Shown here: in pieces, positions 9,732 through 18,712 of the stretch | How positions within the stretch are numbered: the stretch's first letter is position 1 | How the letters are laid out: every line of letters starts with the position of its first letter | NCBI GenBank assembly: GCA_940747215.1 | Contig: CALNWS010000050.1 | Location: 1-34,274 of the forward strand | Reading direction: 5' to 3' | DNA: 34,274 bases | Origin: an uncultured Paraburkholderia sp. | GTDB lineage: Bacteria > Pseudomonadota > Gammaproteobacteria > Burkholderiales > Burkholderiaceae | Position numbers and translations under genes: made by a program | The notes under the pieces: model-generated | What the model was told of the DNA's origin: nothing | Database searches by the model: none | Seen by the model: the letters and a program-made list of their open reading frames with translations, nothing else

Positions 9732-10567
9732 CTAACTGCCCGCCAGCCACTCGCGCGGCGACATGTCGAAGCGCTGCCTAAACGCCTTCGAGAACGCCGA
9801 CGCGCTCGCGAAACCCAGTTCAGCGGCGATCAGCTTCATCGGCTCTCCCGCGTGCATCTTCGAGGCGGCGAGGCTCAGACGCCAGTCGGCCAGATAGGCG
9901 CCCGGCGTGGTGTGCGTCGCGTCCTTGAACGCGGCGGCGAAGGCGCTGCGCGACATGCCGGCGATCGCGGCCATTTTTCGAGCGTCCACTTGTCCGACGG
10001 CGCGTGATGCAACGCCACCAGCGCCTTCGCAAGACGCGGGTCGGACAGACCCATGATGAGCCCGCTCGTCACGCCCACGTCCGACGGATGATCGGCGATC
10101 CATCTCAGCAACTGGATCAGCACCACTTCGAACAAGCGGTTGGCAAGCAGCCGCGAGCCGCAGCGCACGTTGTCGGCTTCGTCGAATAGCAGGTCGAGCG
10201 CGGGACGCAGGCCGCTTACGCGATCGAGCGGTATGCGCACGAGCGGCGGTAGCGACTGCACGATCGGATTGCGCTCGCCGCCCGCGAAATCCACCGTGGC
10301 GCAGGTGAAGTCGGAGCCGTCGCGCGGCGCATTCACGAATGCATGACGCACGGGCCGCGGGTAAAGCAGCAGCGTGGGTTCTGTCAAATGCAGGCGCGTC
10401 GCCTCCTTCTCGCCCGGCCGATGTCGCACTTCCATTTCCCCACGGCGCAGCACGTGCAAAAACGCACGGCCAGGCACCGCCTCGAAGGTGTGACGCTCGC
10501 ACATCTCGCCGGTATGAAACAGCTCCGTGCGCACGCGGAAAGCGGTCGAGCAGCGCCGAGAGACCAT
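9732..10567 (-). pseudogene. AraC-family transcriptional regulator, frameshifted
   Basis: The minus strand encodes a cupin-type AraC regulator. The sensor part reads from about 10567 (LFHTGEMCERHTFEAVPG, LYPRPVRHAFVNAPRDG, then LANRLFEVVLIQLLRWI). After a frameshift near 9975 the DNA-binding part follows: MAAIAGMSRSAFAAAFK is the first helix-turn-helix, and LIAAELGFASASAFSKAFRQ with MSPREW is the second, ending at TAG 9732. A second shift near the start separates the likely original initiation (SALLDR segment) from the open frame. The family usually has about 300 residues, matching the span. It is divergent from the AhpD-like gene at 10715, with a 147-bp spacer that would hold both promoters; such pairs usually mean that the regulator controls its neighbour. 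Confidence 0.85.
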
Positions 10568-10714
10568 CGACCGAGCGTTCCTGGCTGGATTTGGGTTCTG
10601 GACGTAGAGGAAACTTTCATGGACTTTTATCCGCTATTCATCCTGCGATTCTACTTAATATCTTTCACCCGCACAGCGCGGGATCGTCAGATCAACTCTT
10701 CAGGAAGAACTCAT

Positions 10715-11224
10715 ATGTCACGCGTCGCCATCATCGATCCGTCCTCTCCACCACTGCGGATCGCAAAGCATTGCTCGATCAGATCAACGGTGCATTCGGC
10801 GCCACGCCGAACATGTTCAAGGCCGTCGCGAACTCGACGGCCGCCTTGAAAAGCATGGTGGCTCGTTCGGCGCATTCGGTGGCGGCGTGATCTCGCCGAA
10901 GCTCGGCGAACAGATCGCCGTGGCCGTGGCTGACCGCAACGCTTGCGAATACTGCCTCGCCGCACACACGATGCTCGGCCGCAAAGCGGGCGCGAGCGCC
11001 GAAGAAATGTCGGCGGCGCAAGCCCGGCCAGTCGTCGGACCCGAAGACGGCGGCTGCGTTGACGTTTGCACTCAAACTGGTCGAAGCGCGCGGCAGGCTT
11101 CAGCGACGAGGAAATCGTCGAGATTCTCGCGCACGTCGCGCTGAACCTGTTCACGAATTACGTGAACGTCGCGTTCGCCTTACCGGTGGATTTCGCTGCC
11201 GTGAAGCTGCGCCGCCCGGCCTGA
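10715..11224 (+). pseudogene. AhpD-like carboxymuconolactone decarboxylase-family protein, frameshifted
   Basis: Begins at ATG 10715 behind AGGAAG. Pieces in successive frames are MSRVAIIDPS, ATPNMFKAVANSTAALKSM, VISPKLGEQIAVAVADRN, then the redox site ACEYCLAAHTMLGRKAG with the family C-x-x-C-x3-H arrangement, then EEIVEILAHVALNLFTNYV and the end VKLRRPA at TGA 11222. Frameshifts lie near 10745, 10860, 11030 and 11095. The length (about 170 residues) and order match peroxidase-related/AhpD-core proteins that reduce hydroperoxides through a thiol pair. The catalytic cysteines survive but the frame does not. It is divergently paired with the broken AraC gene. Confidence 0.85.
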
Positions 11225-11290
11225 AAGTCTGCATGAAAGTCCGCCCGAACCTGCGCTAACCGCGCATCCTCAAATGCTGCGTGGCGGCCT

Positions 11291-11856
11291 TCACAAATCG
11301 GCCGCCACGATCAGCAGCACCTCGGCCACCTGCGCACCGACGGAGCAGATGCGGTGCGGAATCTGCGCGTTGAAATAGATGGAGTCGCCCGTCGCGAGTT
11401 CGACCTTATGCGTGGCGAACTCCATCTCGATCTTGCCTCGATGCACGAACAGGAACTCCTCGACAGGAACTCCTCGCCCTTGTGTTCCTTGAACTCGGTG
11501 ACGGCGAAATCCTTCGACGGTCTGATTACGAACGGCAGCATCCGCTTGTGGCCCGCTCTCGCGGCCAGTACCTCGTACGCCGACGCCGATTCCGGCGCGG
11601 CCCCCGCCTTGCCCATCGGCACGCGATCGGCGACACGCACGACAGTGATGTCATCGTTCGCCGGTGCGTCGTCGAACAGTTGATCCACTTCGACGTGCAA
11701 TGCCTTCGCGAGCTTGAGCGCCACCGCGACGGAAGGCACGCTCAACCCCCGCTCCACTTTCGACAGATAGCTCTTCGTGAGCTCCGTCTGGTCGGCTAGG
11801 TCTTGCAGACTCAGGTTCATCTGTCTGCGCAGGATTTTTAATCGAAAAGCGGACAC
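11291..11856 (-). pseudogene. XRE-family regulator with C-terminal cupin, broken by a 14-bp duplication
   Basis: I place the start at the GTG at 11856 because GAGGA lies 8 bases upstream and the helix-turn-helix begins at once (RLKILRRQMNLSLQDLADQ, then TELTKSYLSKVERGLSVPS). A linker and the first cupin strands follow (PFVIRPSKDFAVTEFKEHKGEEFL). At 11449-11476 an exact 14-bp tandem duplication shifts the frame; removing one copy would restore the cupin (conserved His-containing barrel strand, then an end in IVAADL at TGA 11291). The family (XRE plus cupin_2, about 185 residues) senses small ligands and usually controls an adjacent metabolic gene. The divergent neighbour is a class II aldolase, and a perfect palindrome lies between them. 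The DNA-binding domain itself remains open. Confidence 0.85.
11449..11476 (+). repeat. 14-bp exact tandem duplication
   Basis: ACAGGAACTCCTCG occurs twice head to tail (11449-11462 and 11463-11476). Fourteen is not a multiple of three, so the second copy shifts the reading frame of the XRE-cupin regulator inside its cupin domain. This looks like the single inactivating lesion of that gene. Confidence 0.9.
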
Positions 11857-11886
11857 GCAAAAAATCCTCAAAATTGAAGTTGCAAA

Positions 11887-11920
11887 TGACACTATATATC
11901 ATATAATATATATAGTGTCA
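11887..11920. promoter_or_regulatory. Perfect palindromic operator in a divergent promoter
   Basis: TGACACTATATAT (11887-11899) and its exact reverse complement ATATATAGTGTCA (11908-11920) flank an 8-bp AT spacer. The site lies between the XRE-cupin start (11856, minus) and the aldolase start (11937, plus), and its AT-rich core stands out in GC-rich DNA and could overlap the promoter -10 regions. An XRE dimer is the obvious candidate binder; this is inferred from position and symmetry. Confidence 0.75.
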
Positions 11921-11936
11921 CAAGAGATACCGTGTT

Positions 11937-12761
11937 GTGACTGCCAAGCCCGTATGCTACCCTGAGAAAGTCACGAACACTCCAAACACGCTGAATCTAC
12001 CGAAAAAAGAACTGGTGTCCCGTTCGCTGGAGCGGATGAACACGTTGAGCGAAGGCAACTGGACGGTGCGCGAGAAGCTTGCGCTGACCTGCCGCATCCT
12101 GTTCGACGGTGGACATGATTCCGGACTCGCCGGACAGATCACCGCGCGCGCCGAAGCGCCCGGCACCTATTTCACGCAGGCGCTGGGCCTCGGTTTCGAC
12201 GAGATCACCGCGTCGAATCTGATCCTCGTCGATCAGGATCTGAACACGGTGAGCGGCGAAAGCATTCCCAATCCGGCCAACCGTTTTCACACGTGGATCT
12301 ATCGCGCGCGCCCAGACGTGAACTGCATCATTCACACGCATCCGCTGCATGTCGCCGCGCTGTCGATGCTCGAAGTGCCGTTTCAGGTTTCGCATATGGA
12401 CATGTGTCCGCTCTATGAGGATTGCGCATTCCTGAAGGACTGGCCGGGCGTGCCGGTCGGCAAAGAGGAAGGCGAAATCATCTCGGCCGCGCTCGGCGAC
12501 AAACGCACGGTGCTGCTCTCGCACCACGGCATGCTCGTCACCGGCAAGACGGTCTAAGAAGCCTGCTGCGGACTCGCGCTGCTGATGGAGCGCGCCGCGC
12601 GGCTGCAACTGCTCGCGATGTCGGCGGGTGACATCCGCCCGATTCCCGCCGACCTTGGCCGCGAAGCGCACGACTGGGTCAGCACGCCGAAGCGCAACGC
12701 CGTCACGTTTGCGTATTTCGCTCGGCGCGCGCTACGCACGCATGGCAACGCACTCGATTGA
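11937..12761 (+). pseudogene. Class II aldolase/adducin-family protein with one nonsense codon
   Basis: Opens at GTG 11937 (an internal ATG at codon 34 is an alternative) and reads through one TAA (12555-12557) to the TGA at 12759, 274 codons in all. The family fold is clear: NWTVREKLALTCRILFD, AGQITARAEAPGTYF, GFDEITASNLILVD, then zinc ligands in IIHTHPLHVAAL and LLSHHGMLVTGKTV. The TAA follows TGKTV where relatives have an acidic residue, so GAA to TAA is the likely change. Downstream sequence (EACCGLALLMERAARLQLL, AHDWVS, FAYFARRAL) stays in frame, so this is the only visible lesion. Members cleave or epimerise hydroxy-sugar acids or phosphosugars; the substrate here is unknown. Expression was probably governed by the neighbouring XRE-cupin regulator through the palindrome. 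Confidence 0.85.
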
Positions 12762-12822
12762 TGCAGCGCCCGACAGTAAATATCCCACCCGCACACACCA
12801 CACTTAAAAGAGGAGTTCCAGC

Positions 12823-12957
12823 ATGGCATCGACGTTGTTCAAAGGCATCATTGTGTACCCTGTCACACCTTTCTCGGAAGCCACCGGCGAAGTCGACAGC
12901 GCAGCGATTTCATGCAGCGGCACGGCTGCACCGACAGGCAAACATTATTCTTCGTAG
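12823..12957 (+). pseudogene. Dihydrodipicolinate synthase-family protein, N-terminal stump
   Basis: ATG 12823 follows AGAGGAGTTCCAGC, a good ribosome-binding site, 61 bp after the aldolase. The first 30 residues (MASTLFKGIIVYPVTPFSEA, then TGEVDSAAIS) are the conserved start of DapA/NanA-type aldolases, in which the YPVTPF segment begins the barrel. After about 12912 the similarity ends and a TAG follows at 12955. The catalytic Tyr and Lys are gone. With the class II aldolase this formed a small operon, suggesting a sugar-acid or 2-keto-acid pathway. Confidence 0.75.
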
Positions 12958-13094
12958 TTGCCCGGTTGTCGTTCAGACGCCCTTTCTCTTTGCGCTTCGG
13001 TACGCTCCATACGACCCGGCGGTTTTGCGAAGCGATGAGTCACACCCTGCATCGACGTACGCATGTACCACAGCCACTAGGCAAGATGGTAGAA

Positions 13095-13298
13095 TTACAA
13101 GAGTGCCGAACGATAACCGCGCAGCCATTTGCGGCTGATCCCCGTTGACGGAAAGCTTTCGAGCGAGCGGTGCCCGAGCGAGATCACGCCGATGGTCATC
13201 CACAGTACCGCGATCACGAATGTGAAACGCGAAAGCGCGCAGGCATTAATAAATACGCCGAGCAGTAGACAGATCGAAAATAGCGACCGGTTTTTCAT
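13095..13298 (-). CDS. Small hydrophobic membrane protein, unknown family
   Basis: A 67-residue minus-strand frame from ATG 13298. It begins MKNRSLFSICLLLGVFINAC, then SRFTFVIAVLWMTIGVISLG, giving two likely membrane segments (about residues 5-21 and 24-43), followed by a basic soluble tail ending KWLRGYRSALL. Codon use and hydrophobic pattern look like a real gene, but the ribosome-binding site is weak. The tail may be altered by decay. I do not recognise the family. The gene is isolated between the DapA stump and the NUDIX gene. Confidence 0.5.
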   Translation of the reverse strand: MKNRSLFSICLLLGVFINACALSRFTFVIAVLWMTIGVISLGHRSLESFPSTGISRKWLRGYRSALL

Positions 13299-13496
13299 GT
13301 GATTTTCGCGTCGGCAAGCTTACGGTGCCTTTAGCTTAGGTCATTTCGCGCAATGCTAATTCCTCGATAACCCTGTATTTTGAGGCACTAATTCGGATGT
13401 CTTTCTGTTGCGGTATTCTCCGCTTGATACGCTTTAAACGCAGACTCACGACAAACCCGTCACCGCCTGTTTCGTTTCTTTTCATATCCGAGGCGC

Positions 13497-13889
13497 ATGA
13501 AAGATCGATCCACGATTGTTTGCATCAGGAAAGGCCAGATACTGCTGATCGCTCGCGGACGTTCGCGCTGGTCGCTGCCGGGCGGCACGATCAAACGCTC
13601 CGAAGCGCCGCTCCAAGCGGCGCGCCGGGAACTGGCAGAAGAAACGAACCTAGTCGACGACGGATTAACCTATCTGTTCCGCTTCGGCGGACTCAATAAA
13701 CGGCATCACGTGTTTCTCGCCGAAGTGACGGCCCGCAGTGCGCCGCATCCGCAGAATGAAATCACGCGATGCCGCTGGTTTAATCCAATGAAGATCGCAG
13801 CGCTTCCAGCAAGCGTTCCGACACGCGCCATTGTCGAACTGTTAATCCGCTCCAGCGGCCAGAAAGAACGCCGGCGCGGCATGCTCTGA
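13497..13889 (+). CDS. NUDIX hydrolase, intact
   Basis: A complete 130-residue protein from ATG 13497 (MKDRSTIVCIRKGQILLIAR) behind GAGGCGC. The NUDIX signature is fully present: GGTIKRSEAPLQAARRELAE followed by ETN, matching Gx5Ex7REUxEExGU with metal-binding glutamates. The first part WSLPGGTIKR forms the usual substrate-side loop. The end reads IVELLIRSSGQKERRRGML. Such enzymes hydrolyse nucleoside diphosphates linked to another moiety; the substrate cannot be read. It is the longest clearly intact enzyme gene in the window. A damaged paralogue with the same start lies at 27510, sharing the segments KRHHVFLAE/KRHYVFLAE and LPASVP. Confidence 0.9.
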   Translation: MKDRSTIVCIRKGQILLIARGRSRWSLPGGTIKRSEAPLQAARRELAEETNLVDDGLTYLFRFGGLNKRHHVFLAEVTARSAPHPQNEITRCRWFNPMKIAALPASVPTRAIVELLIRSSGQKERRRGML

Positions 13890-13946
13890 TTCCAGCGTGC
13901 GAATACCAGGTGCGCTATTCAGAAGCGCCGCCACGCGGTGATCCGC

Positions 13947-14160
13947 TTAGCGCCGTTGATGTCGGAGTTCGCGCCCCGCGTAGATCGCGATAAGAAGACC
14001 AATGAGAATCGCCGGCACGGCAAGCGATTCATCGTGATGCGGGGACGCCGCCGTGAGCGTTGCGTACAGCCAGAGACCGATACCCGTAACCGCCAGAAGC
14101 ACGCCAAGAACGAGCCCGAACAAGGCTTCTCCATATCGGGCGTGCCAGTTCGTGAGACAT
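13947..14160 (-). pseudogene. Small two-helix membrane protein, start region probably frameshifted
   Basis: The minus strand encodes NWHARYGEALFGLVLGVLLA, VTGIGLWLYATLTAAS, then PAILIGLLIAIYAGRELRHQ and a TGA-type end at 13947: two membrane helices and a basic tail. The only ATG nearby (14160, MSHELARPIW) is in a different frame from the helices, one base off, with AAGGAA close before it. The simplest reading is a one-base shift a few codons after the start; otherwise a non-ATG start is needed. About 70 residues. Family not recognised. Confidence 0.5.
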
Positions 14161-14332
14161 TTTCCTTGCGTTATTTCCCCGTAAAGCGCCGATATTGTGT
14201 GATTGCCGCAGACGCATCGAAACCGGTCATGCGACCTGATACGCGTCCGAACGCGCTCGGCCTGAACGTAGCGCACGCAACCAAAAATGCGCGATCAATG
14301 GGAAATGCTCTGTGCGGCACCGGACATATCGA

Positions 14333-14668
14333 TCAAAGCCACTCGATCAACCTTCTGTCGCCCTGCTCGCAGTATTCGTGACATGCCGCACGCGCCGCGT
14401 TTGCAGCGCCGTGCACGAAAAGTGGCGCGTCCGAACGCCGTGACATCGACACCACGATGGACGGCGGCGAAGGCTGCAACGGCAACTCCACCACTTCGCC
14501 GCGCGCGATCAGATCGTCGACGAAAAGACGCGGGATCGCGGCCACGCCAAAACCATCGCGCACGAGTTGCACGATCACCGAGATCGACGGCGACCCCGTA
14601 ATGCGCGTATCCGCGAGCGGCACACCATTGGCGAGCGCGAGTTTGCCGACGATGTCCTCCAGCGCGCG
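14333..14668 (-). pseudogene. LysR-type regulator, C-terminal effector-domain stump
   Basis: The minus strand reads ADTRITGSPSISVIVQLVRD, GFGVAAIPRLFVDDLIARGE and VVELPLQPSPPSIVVSMSRR to the stop at 14333. The IVQLVRDGFGVAAIP segment is the typical late strand of the LysR substrate-binding domain. The N-terminal winged helix and most of the effector domain are missing; at about 14670 the sequence joins a plus-strand hydantoinase B tail, so a deletion separated the two. Target and effector are unknown. Confidence 0.75.
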
Positions 14669-14689
14669 ATGCGGCGCGGCAGCAATAGC

Positions 14690-14758
14690 GTGGAGCGCGC
14701 GGGCGATGTGTTCGTCGTCGAGACGCCAGGAGGCGGCAGTTTTGGCGAGGCGGCTTGA
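14690..14758 (+). pseudogene. Hydantoinase B/oxoprolinase-family C-terminal tail
   Basis: A short plus-strand tail, AGDVFVVETPGGGSFGEAA with TGA at 14756, matches the Gly-rich GD-x3-ETPGGGG-x-G ending of HyuB/5-oxoprolinase proteins, which is very conserved. About 22 residues remain. The upstream part is deleted and replaced by the LysR stump. It abuts the end of kup (14759) exactly. Confidence 0.55.
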
Positions 14759-16663
14759 CTAGAGCGCCACCTGGATGCCCAGCTCGACGACGTCTTCGCC
14801 ATGAAGACCGTAGTATTCGGTGCTGGGCGTCGAATGAAACGACATCTGACCGAAGAGCGCTGCTCGCCAGCGCATCATCCTGCCGTGCGTATGACCCTCG
14901 ATGATCTCGTCGCGCGGTAGAAAAAACGTCGTCCGTTGCGCCTCGTAGTGCCCGTCACCCAGTCTGCCCGCCAGCGATTCGAGCAGGAGCGGCAGGTTGG
15001 GACGTTCGACGAAGCCATGGCGAACGACCTTGAAGCAGCCGCTTCCCAGGTCGCGCACCGAAATACGTGCCTCGTCGTTGCTGCGCGGCGCGGCCTCCGA
15101 AATGTTCGCGAAGAAAATCGTCGTGTCGTGCAGCACGTGATTGTGCCGGATGTTGCAGCGGAACGCGGCGGGTGTCATGCCCGCTAGGTTTCCCGGATAC
15201 ACCGCCGTGCCTGGCACGCGCGCGGGGCGCTCGGCGTCGGCTAGCATGTCGTCCAGAAACGTGTCGAGCCGATCGGCGTGGCTCGCGCGCGCGGCGGCAA
15301 TCTCACGTCCGCGATTCCACGTCGACATCAGGATGAACAGAACGATGCCCACCGCCACGGGAAACCAGCCGCCCCGAGGCGATCTTCGGCACGTTCGCGG
15401 ACACGAGCGTGAAGTCGACGGCGAGAAGTGGCACGCTCACGAGCAGCACGCGATAAAGCGGCCAGTTCCACACGTTGCGCGATACGCTGATCATCTGGAT
15501 CGTGGTGACCAGCATCGTGAGACCAACGGCGATGCCATACGCCGAAGTCAGCTTCGCCGAGCTTCGGAAAGACAGTACGAGCGCCAGCACGGCGACGAAC
15601 AGCACTATGTGTTGACCTCGGGCGAATACACCTTTGTGCTCTTTCGATGTTTCGACCACTCGCAGGCGCGGCAGAAAGCCGAGTTCAATAGCCTGACTCG
15701 TCATCGAAAATGCGCCGGAAATCACCGCTTGCGAAGCGATGGTTGCGAGCATCGCAATCACGATGCTCGGCACGAGCGCCCACGGCGGCACAGCATGAAA
15801 GAACGGCTGATGAAACGAGCCGGGCACGAACAGCAGCGTGGCAGCCTGCCCGAAATAGCCGATAATGATCGACGGAAACACGATCGCGACGAGCGCGATA
15901 TGAATCGCGCGCCGTCCGAAATGACCGATGTCCGCATACAAGGCTTCTGCGCCCGTCAATGCAAGAATCACGGCCGCCAAGTATCGTGAACGCGAGTCCC
16001 GGATGCTGTGTGAGCAATGAGACGGCTCACAACGGCGACAGCGCGCGCAAGACCGACGGATGCTGCACGACGCGATAGACGCCGACAGCGGCAAGATACA
16101 AAAACCACACGGCCATGACCGGCCCGAACGCACGTCCGACCACCGAGCTGCCGCTGCGCTAGAAAGCGAAGAGCGCAATCAGAATCACGGCCGCGATCGG
16201 CACGACCCAAGGCTAGAACGCGGGGCTGATCTCGCTGAGCCCTTCGACAGCCGACAGCACGGACACGGCCGGCGTGACCATCGAATCGCCATAGAACATC
16301 GCGGCGCCGAAAAGCCCTGCGAGCAGCAGCGCACGCGGCACGTGGCCGCCTTTATCTTCGTATCCCGGTCTCACGAGTGAGCGCGACGATGCCGCCCTCG
16401 CCTTCGTTGTCGGCGCGCATCACATAGTACGCGTACTTGAGCATGACGACGATCACGACCGCCCACACGATCATCGACAAGGTGCCCATCACCACTTGCA
16501 CATTGTTCGAATTCACGTCGACAACAGCCTGCCGTAACGCGTAAATCGGACTCGTGCCGATGTCGCCGAACACGACACCCAGTGCGCCCAGCACGAGCAC
16601 GCCGGCGCTTCTGTCGTGGTGAGCCGCCGCTTGAGCACCTTGATCGTTTCGCCGTTTGAGCAT
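14759..16663 (-). pseudogene. kup: Kup-type potassium uptake protein
   Basis: A KUP/HAK/KT K+ transporter read from ATG 16663. The first membrane segment is strongly diagnostic: LGALGVVFGDIGTSPIYALR. Further family segments are [20 protein letters not shown] (then EGGIVALT), [25 protein letters not shown]-type ending, VFPSIIIGYFGQAATLL, and the C-terminal soluble domain RTTFFLPRDEIIEG with end VVELGIQVAL at TAG 14759. Total length is close to the usual 620-640 residues. Frameshifts lie near 16380, 16000 and 15360. In-frame stops are visible as CTA on the plus strand at 16213-16215 and 16159-16161, the latter where a Trp is expected before RSGSSVVG. The transporter is therefore lost, without large deletion. 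Confidence 0.9.
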
Positions 16664-16705
16664 TGTTCTTCGATCCGATGATTGGCGTTGCAGCATGCAC
16701 GCGGC

Positions 16706-17171
16706 TTAGTCGTGCGGCAATCTCTCGAGCGTGAGCGGGTCCGATTCACCATCGCAGTACTTGTCGAGCGCTGCCGAGAATATTGCGGTGTCGGCTGTGT
16801 TGCCCTGCGCGGCACGCACGAACAATGTCATCGACGAACGGAATTTCAGATTGTCCGGATAACCGAAAATATCGTCGAGCGTCTTGCCCTCGACAGCATT
16901 CACAGTCACCGTACACTCGCGCAAACGCGCTCCGAGCAACGGGTGCGCAAGGTACGCACGTACTTCATCGATACCCGAAATTGCGTAGCGCTGCACGGTT
17001 GAACTACTGCCGATGCCTTCGATTTGCGGAAAGATGAACCATATCCAGTGGCTTCGTTTGTCGCCTTCACGCAATTCCGCCATCACCCTCGCGTAGACGG
17101 ACTCCTGCGCGTCGACGAAACGTTGCAGATCGTAGCGGTCGCTCGTTGAGTCGTTTTTTTGGGTCGCTCAT
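16706..17171 (-). pseudogene. DUF1810-family protein, frameshifted in an A tract
   Basis: From an ATG at 17171 (MSDPK) an A7 tract (T7 at 17154-17160 on the plus strand) puts the start one base out of frame with the body. With six A the sequence would read on as DSTSDRYDLQRFVDAQESVY and then MAELREGDKRSHWIWFIFPQ, IEGIGSSSTVQRYAISG and later LDDIFGYPDNLKFRSSMTLF to the stop at 16706. FIFPQ and the DxxKF-RSSMTLF segment are typical of DUF1810 (YfeK-like, calpastatin-like) proteins, whose function is not established. The length of about 150 residues is normal. The body from 17086 is fully open, so a one-base event, or a tract that varies between cells, is the only lesion. Confidence 0.8.
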
Positions 17172-17218
17172 TGCGCTTGCCTCCTTGGGTGCTTCTGCAT
17201 TTCCCCGCTTCTGGCGTG

Positions 17219-18031
17219 CTATCCGGCCATCAGCACGGATTCGTTCAAACATGCGAACAACGCACTAGGGCCCGGATAAACCGCGATACAGCCGGCGTCG
17301 CGCAGTGCTTCCTCAGTGAAACAGCCCGACAGCAGACCAATCGTACACATGCCGAGACCGCCTGCGGTTTGCGCGTCGTAAGGCGAGTCGCCGATAGCGA
17401 TCGCATTCTGCGGCGCCGTGCCCAGCTTTTTCAGTGCCGCTTCGAAAATGTCGGGAGCGGGCTTCGACTCTTCCGCATCCGACGACGTGACGACATCGAA
17501 CAGCTTGCTGACTTGCGCTATATCGAGGTACACATCGAGCTCGTCCTGTTTCGCCGACGAAGCGGCAGCGAGCTTGACGCCTCGATCGCGCAAACGTCGC
17601 AGCAGATCGGCCGTAGGCTCGCCGATCGCATCGATGTAGGCCGCAGTCCAAGGCACGCCTGCGGAATTGGTCAGCGCCGGGCCGCCGCCATACAGCAGCG
17701 CGGTGGTATGGGAGTCGTTGCCGCCGCCCGTCAGCGAGCGATAAAGTTCTGCCTGCTTTTCGACGCCCTCGGCCAGCTCGCCTTTTGCGCCTTTGTTCAA
17801 CATCGCGACGATCGAGCAGATCACTTCCAGATGACTCAGTTCTTCAGTGGCGATGTCGAACAGCATGTCGCGACGCCCAGGGTCGTCTTCCGAAACGGCT
17901 TGCGTGAAGTATCGGCACGCGGCAGCAAGCTCTCCTTGCGGACCGCTGAACTGCTCGAGCAGATTCGCGAGACCGGGGTTCGGCGTGGCGACGCGGACGG
18001 TGTACTGCAATCTCTTGTTGTGCACAAACAT
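17219..18031 (-). CDS. In-frame chimera: manganese catalase N-part fused to HAD hydrolase C-part
   Basis: An uninterrupted 270-residue frame starts at ATG 18031 behind GGAGATAGCC. Residues 1 to about 142 are manganese catalase (MFVHNKRLQYTVRVATPNPG, GPQGELAAACRYFTQAVSED, ATEELSHLEVICSIVAML, GVPWTAAYIDAIGEPTADL), including the first Glu ligand and the EELSHLE Glu/His ligands. From about residue 143 the protein is a HAD-family phosphatase: RRLRDRGVKLAAASSAKQDE (motif II Ser), VVTSSDAEESKPAPDIFEAA (motif III Lys) and AIAIGDSPYDAQTAG (motif IV acidic). The catalase lacks its later Glu and His ligands and the HAD part lacks the motif I DxD nucleophile, so neither activity is expected. The junction lies near 17602. 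A deletion joined two same-strand genes in frame. Whether it is expressed is unknown. Confidence 0.85.
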   Translation of the reverse strand: MFVHNKRLQYTVRVATPNPGLANLLEQFSGPQGELAAACRYFTQAVSEDDPGRRDMLFDIATEELSHLEVICSIVAMLNKGAKGELAEGVEKQAELYRSLTGGGNDSHTTALLYGGGPALTNSAGVPWTAAYIDAIGEPTADLLRRLRDRGVKLAAASSAKQDELDVYLDIAQVSKLFDVVTSSDAEESKPAPDIFEAALKKLGTAPQNAIAIGDSPYDAQTAGGLGMCTIGLLSGCFTEEALRDAGCIAVYPGPSALFACLNESVLMAG

Positions 18032-18272
18032 GGCTATCTCCGTTCATCGGATGCAGCGGCCGCACGCCGCGTTCGGCACACAGGCCATGCAAGGTTTGAA
18101 AAAGAATATGCAGTCTGTGACGATCGCAGGAAGCGGATGACACGGACCTTGTCTCAGAGCGCAGGCTCTGGCGAAGGGTGTGCGCAGCGACGCGAGGAGG
18201 AAATGCAGCGGGCCACACTGCTATATGCGCATGCGTCGTGCCCGCAGACCGTCCGTGTCTGCTTTCATGCCG

Positions 18273-18712
18273 TCATGCCTGGCGTGCAGGCGTATGCACG
18301 CTCGGTGCATCCAGTTTCACCGGCACGCCTTCGCGCGCGGATCGATAGATCGCCTCCATCAACAACTGATCCTGAAGCCCCTCTTCACCGGGCGTTCGCG
18401 GCGCCGTGTTGTCGGCAATGCATTGCGCGAAATGATCGATCTCCAGCGCGAACTGGTTCTTCGCGCCAAGGCGCAGTTCTTCCACTGCTTCCGCATGGCC
18501 CTTGCGCCGTGCGACGCGCATCCGCTGGCCCCACGTACGCGAAGGCGTTTTCCACGTCTATCCAACCTTCTTCGAGGCGGATGCGCATGTCTTTCGATTC
18601 ATGTGCGCCGTAACTCGCCGTGCAATTAGCAATGGCGCCGGACGCGAACCGCAGCGTAAATGCAATGGTTTCTTCGACCTCCGCATAACGTGCGTCGCCA
18701 TGGTGAAAAACG
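18273..18712 (-). pseudogene. Gfo/Idh/MocA oxidoreductase, C-terminal part
   Basis: The minus strand gives DARYAEVEETIAFTLRFASG, AIANCTASYGAHESKDMRI, EEGWIDVENAFAYVG and, after a frameshift near 18520, HAEAVEELRLGAKNQFALEI, DHFAQCIADNTAPRTPGEEG and MEAIYRSAREGVPVKL to the stop at 18273. This is the C-terminal alpha/beta domain of NAD(P)-dependent sugar or inositol dehydrogenases. The N-terminal Rossmann domain is gone: at about 18712 the sequence joins a DUF1275 start. Substrate unknown. Confidence 0.75.

Noticed and set aside
17219..18031. The catalase-HAD chimera as a new bifunctional enzyme.
   Set aside because: Each half lacks essential active-site residues (later Mn ligands; HAD nucleophile), and similar deletion fusions occur throughout the window.
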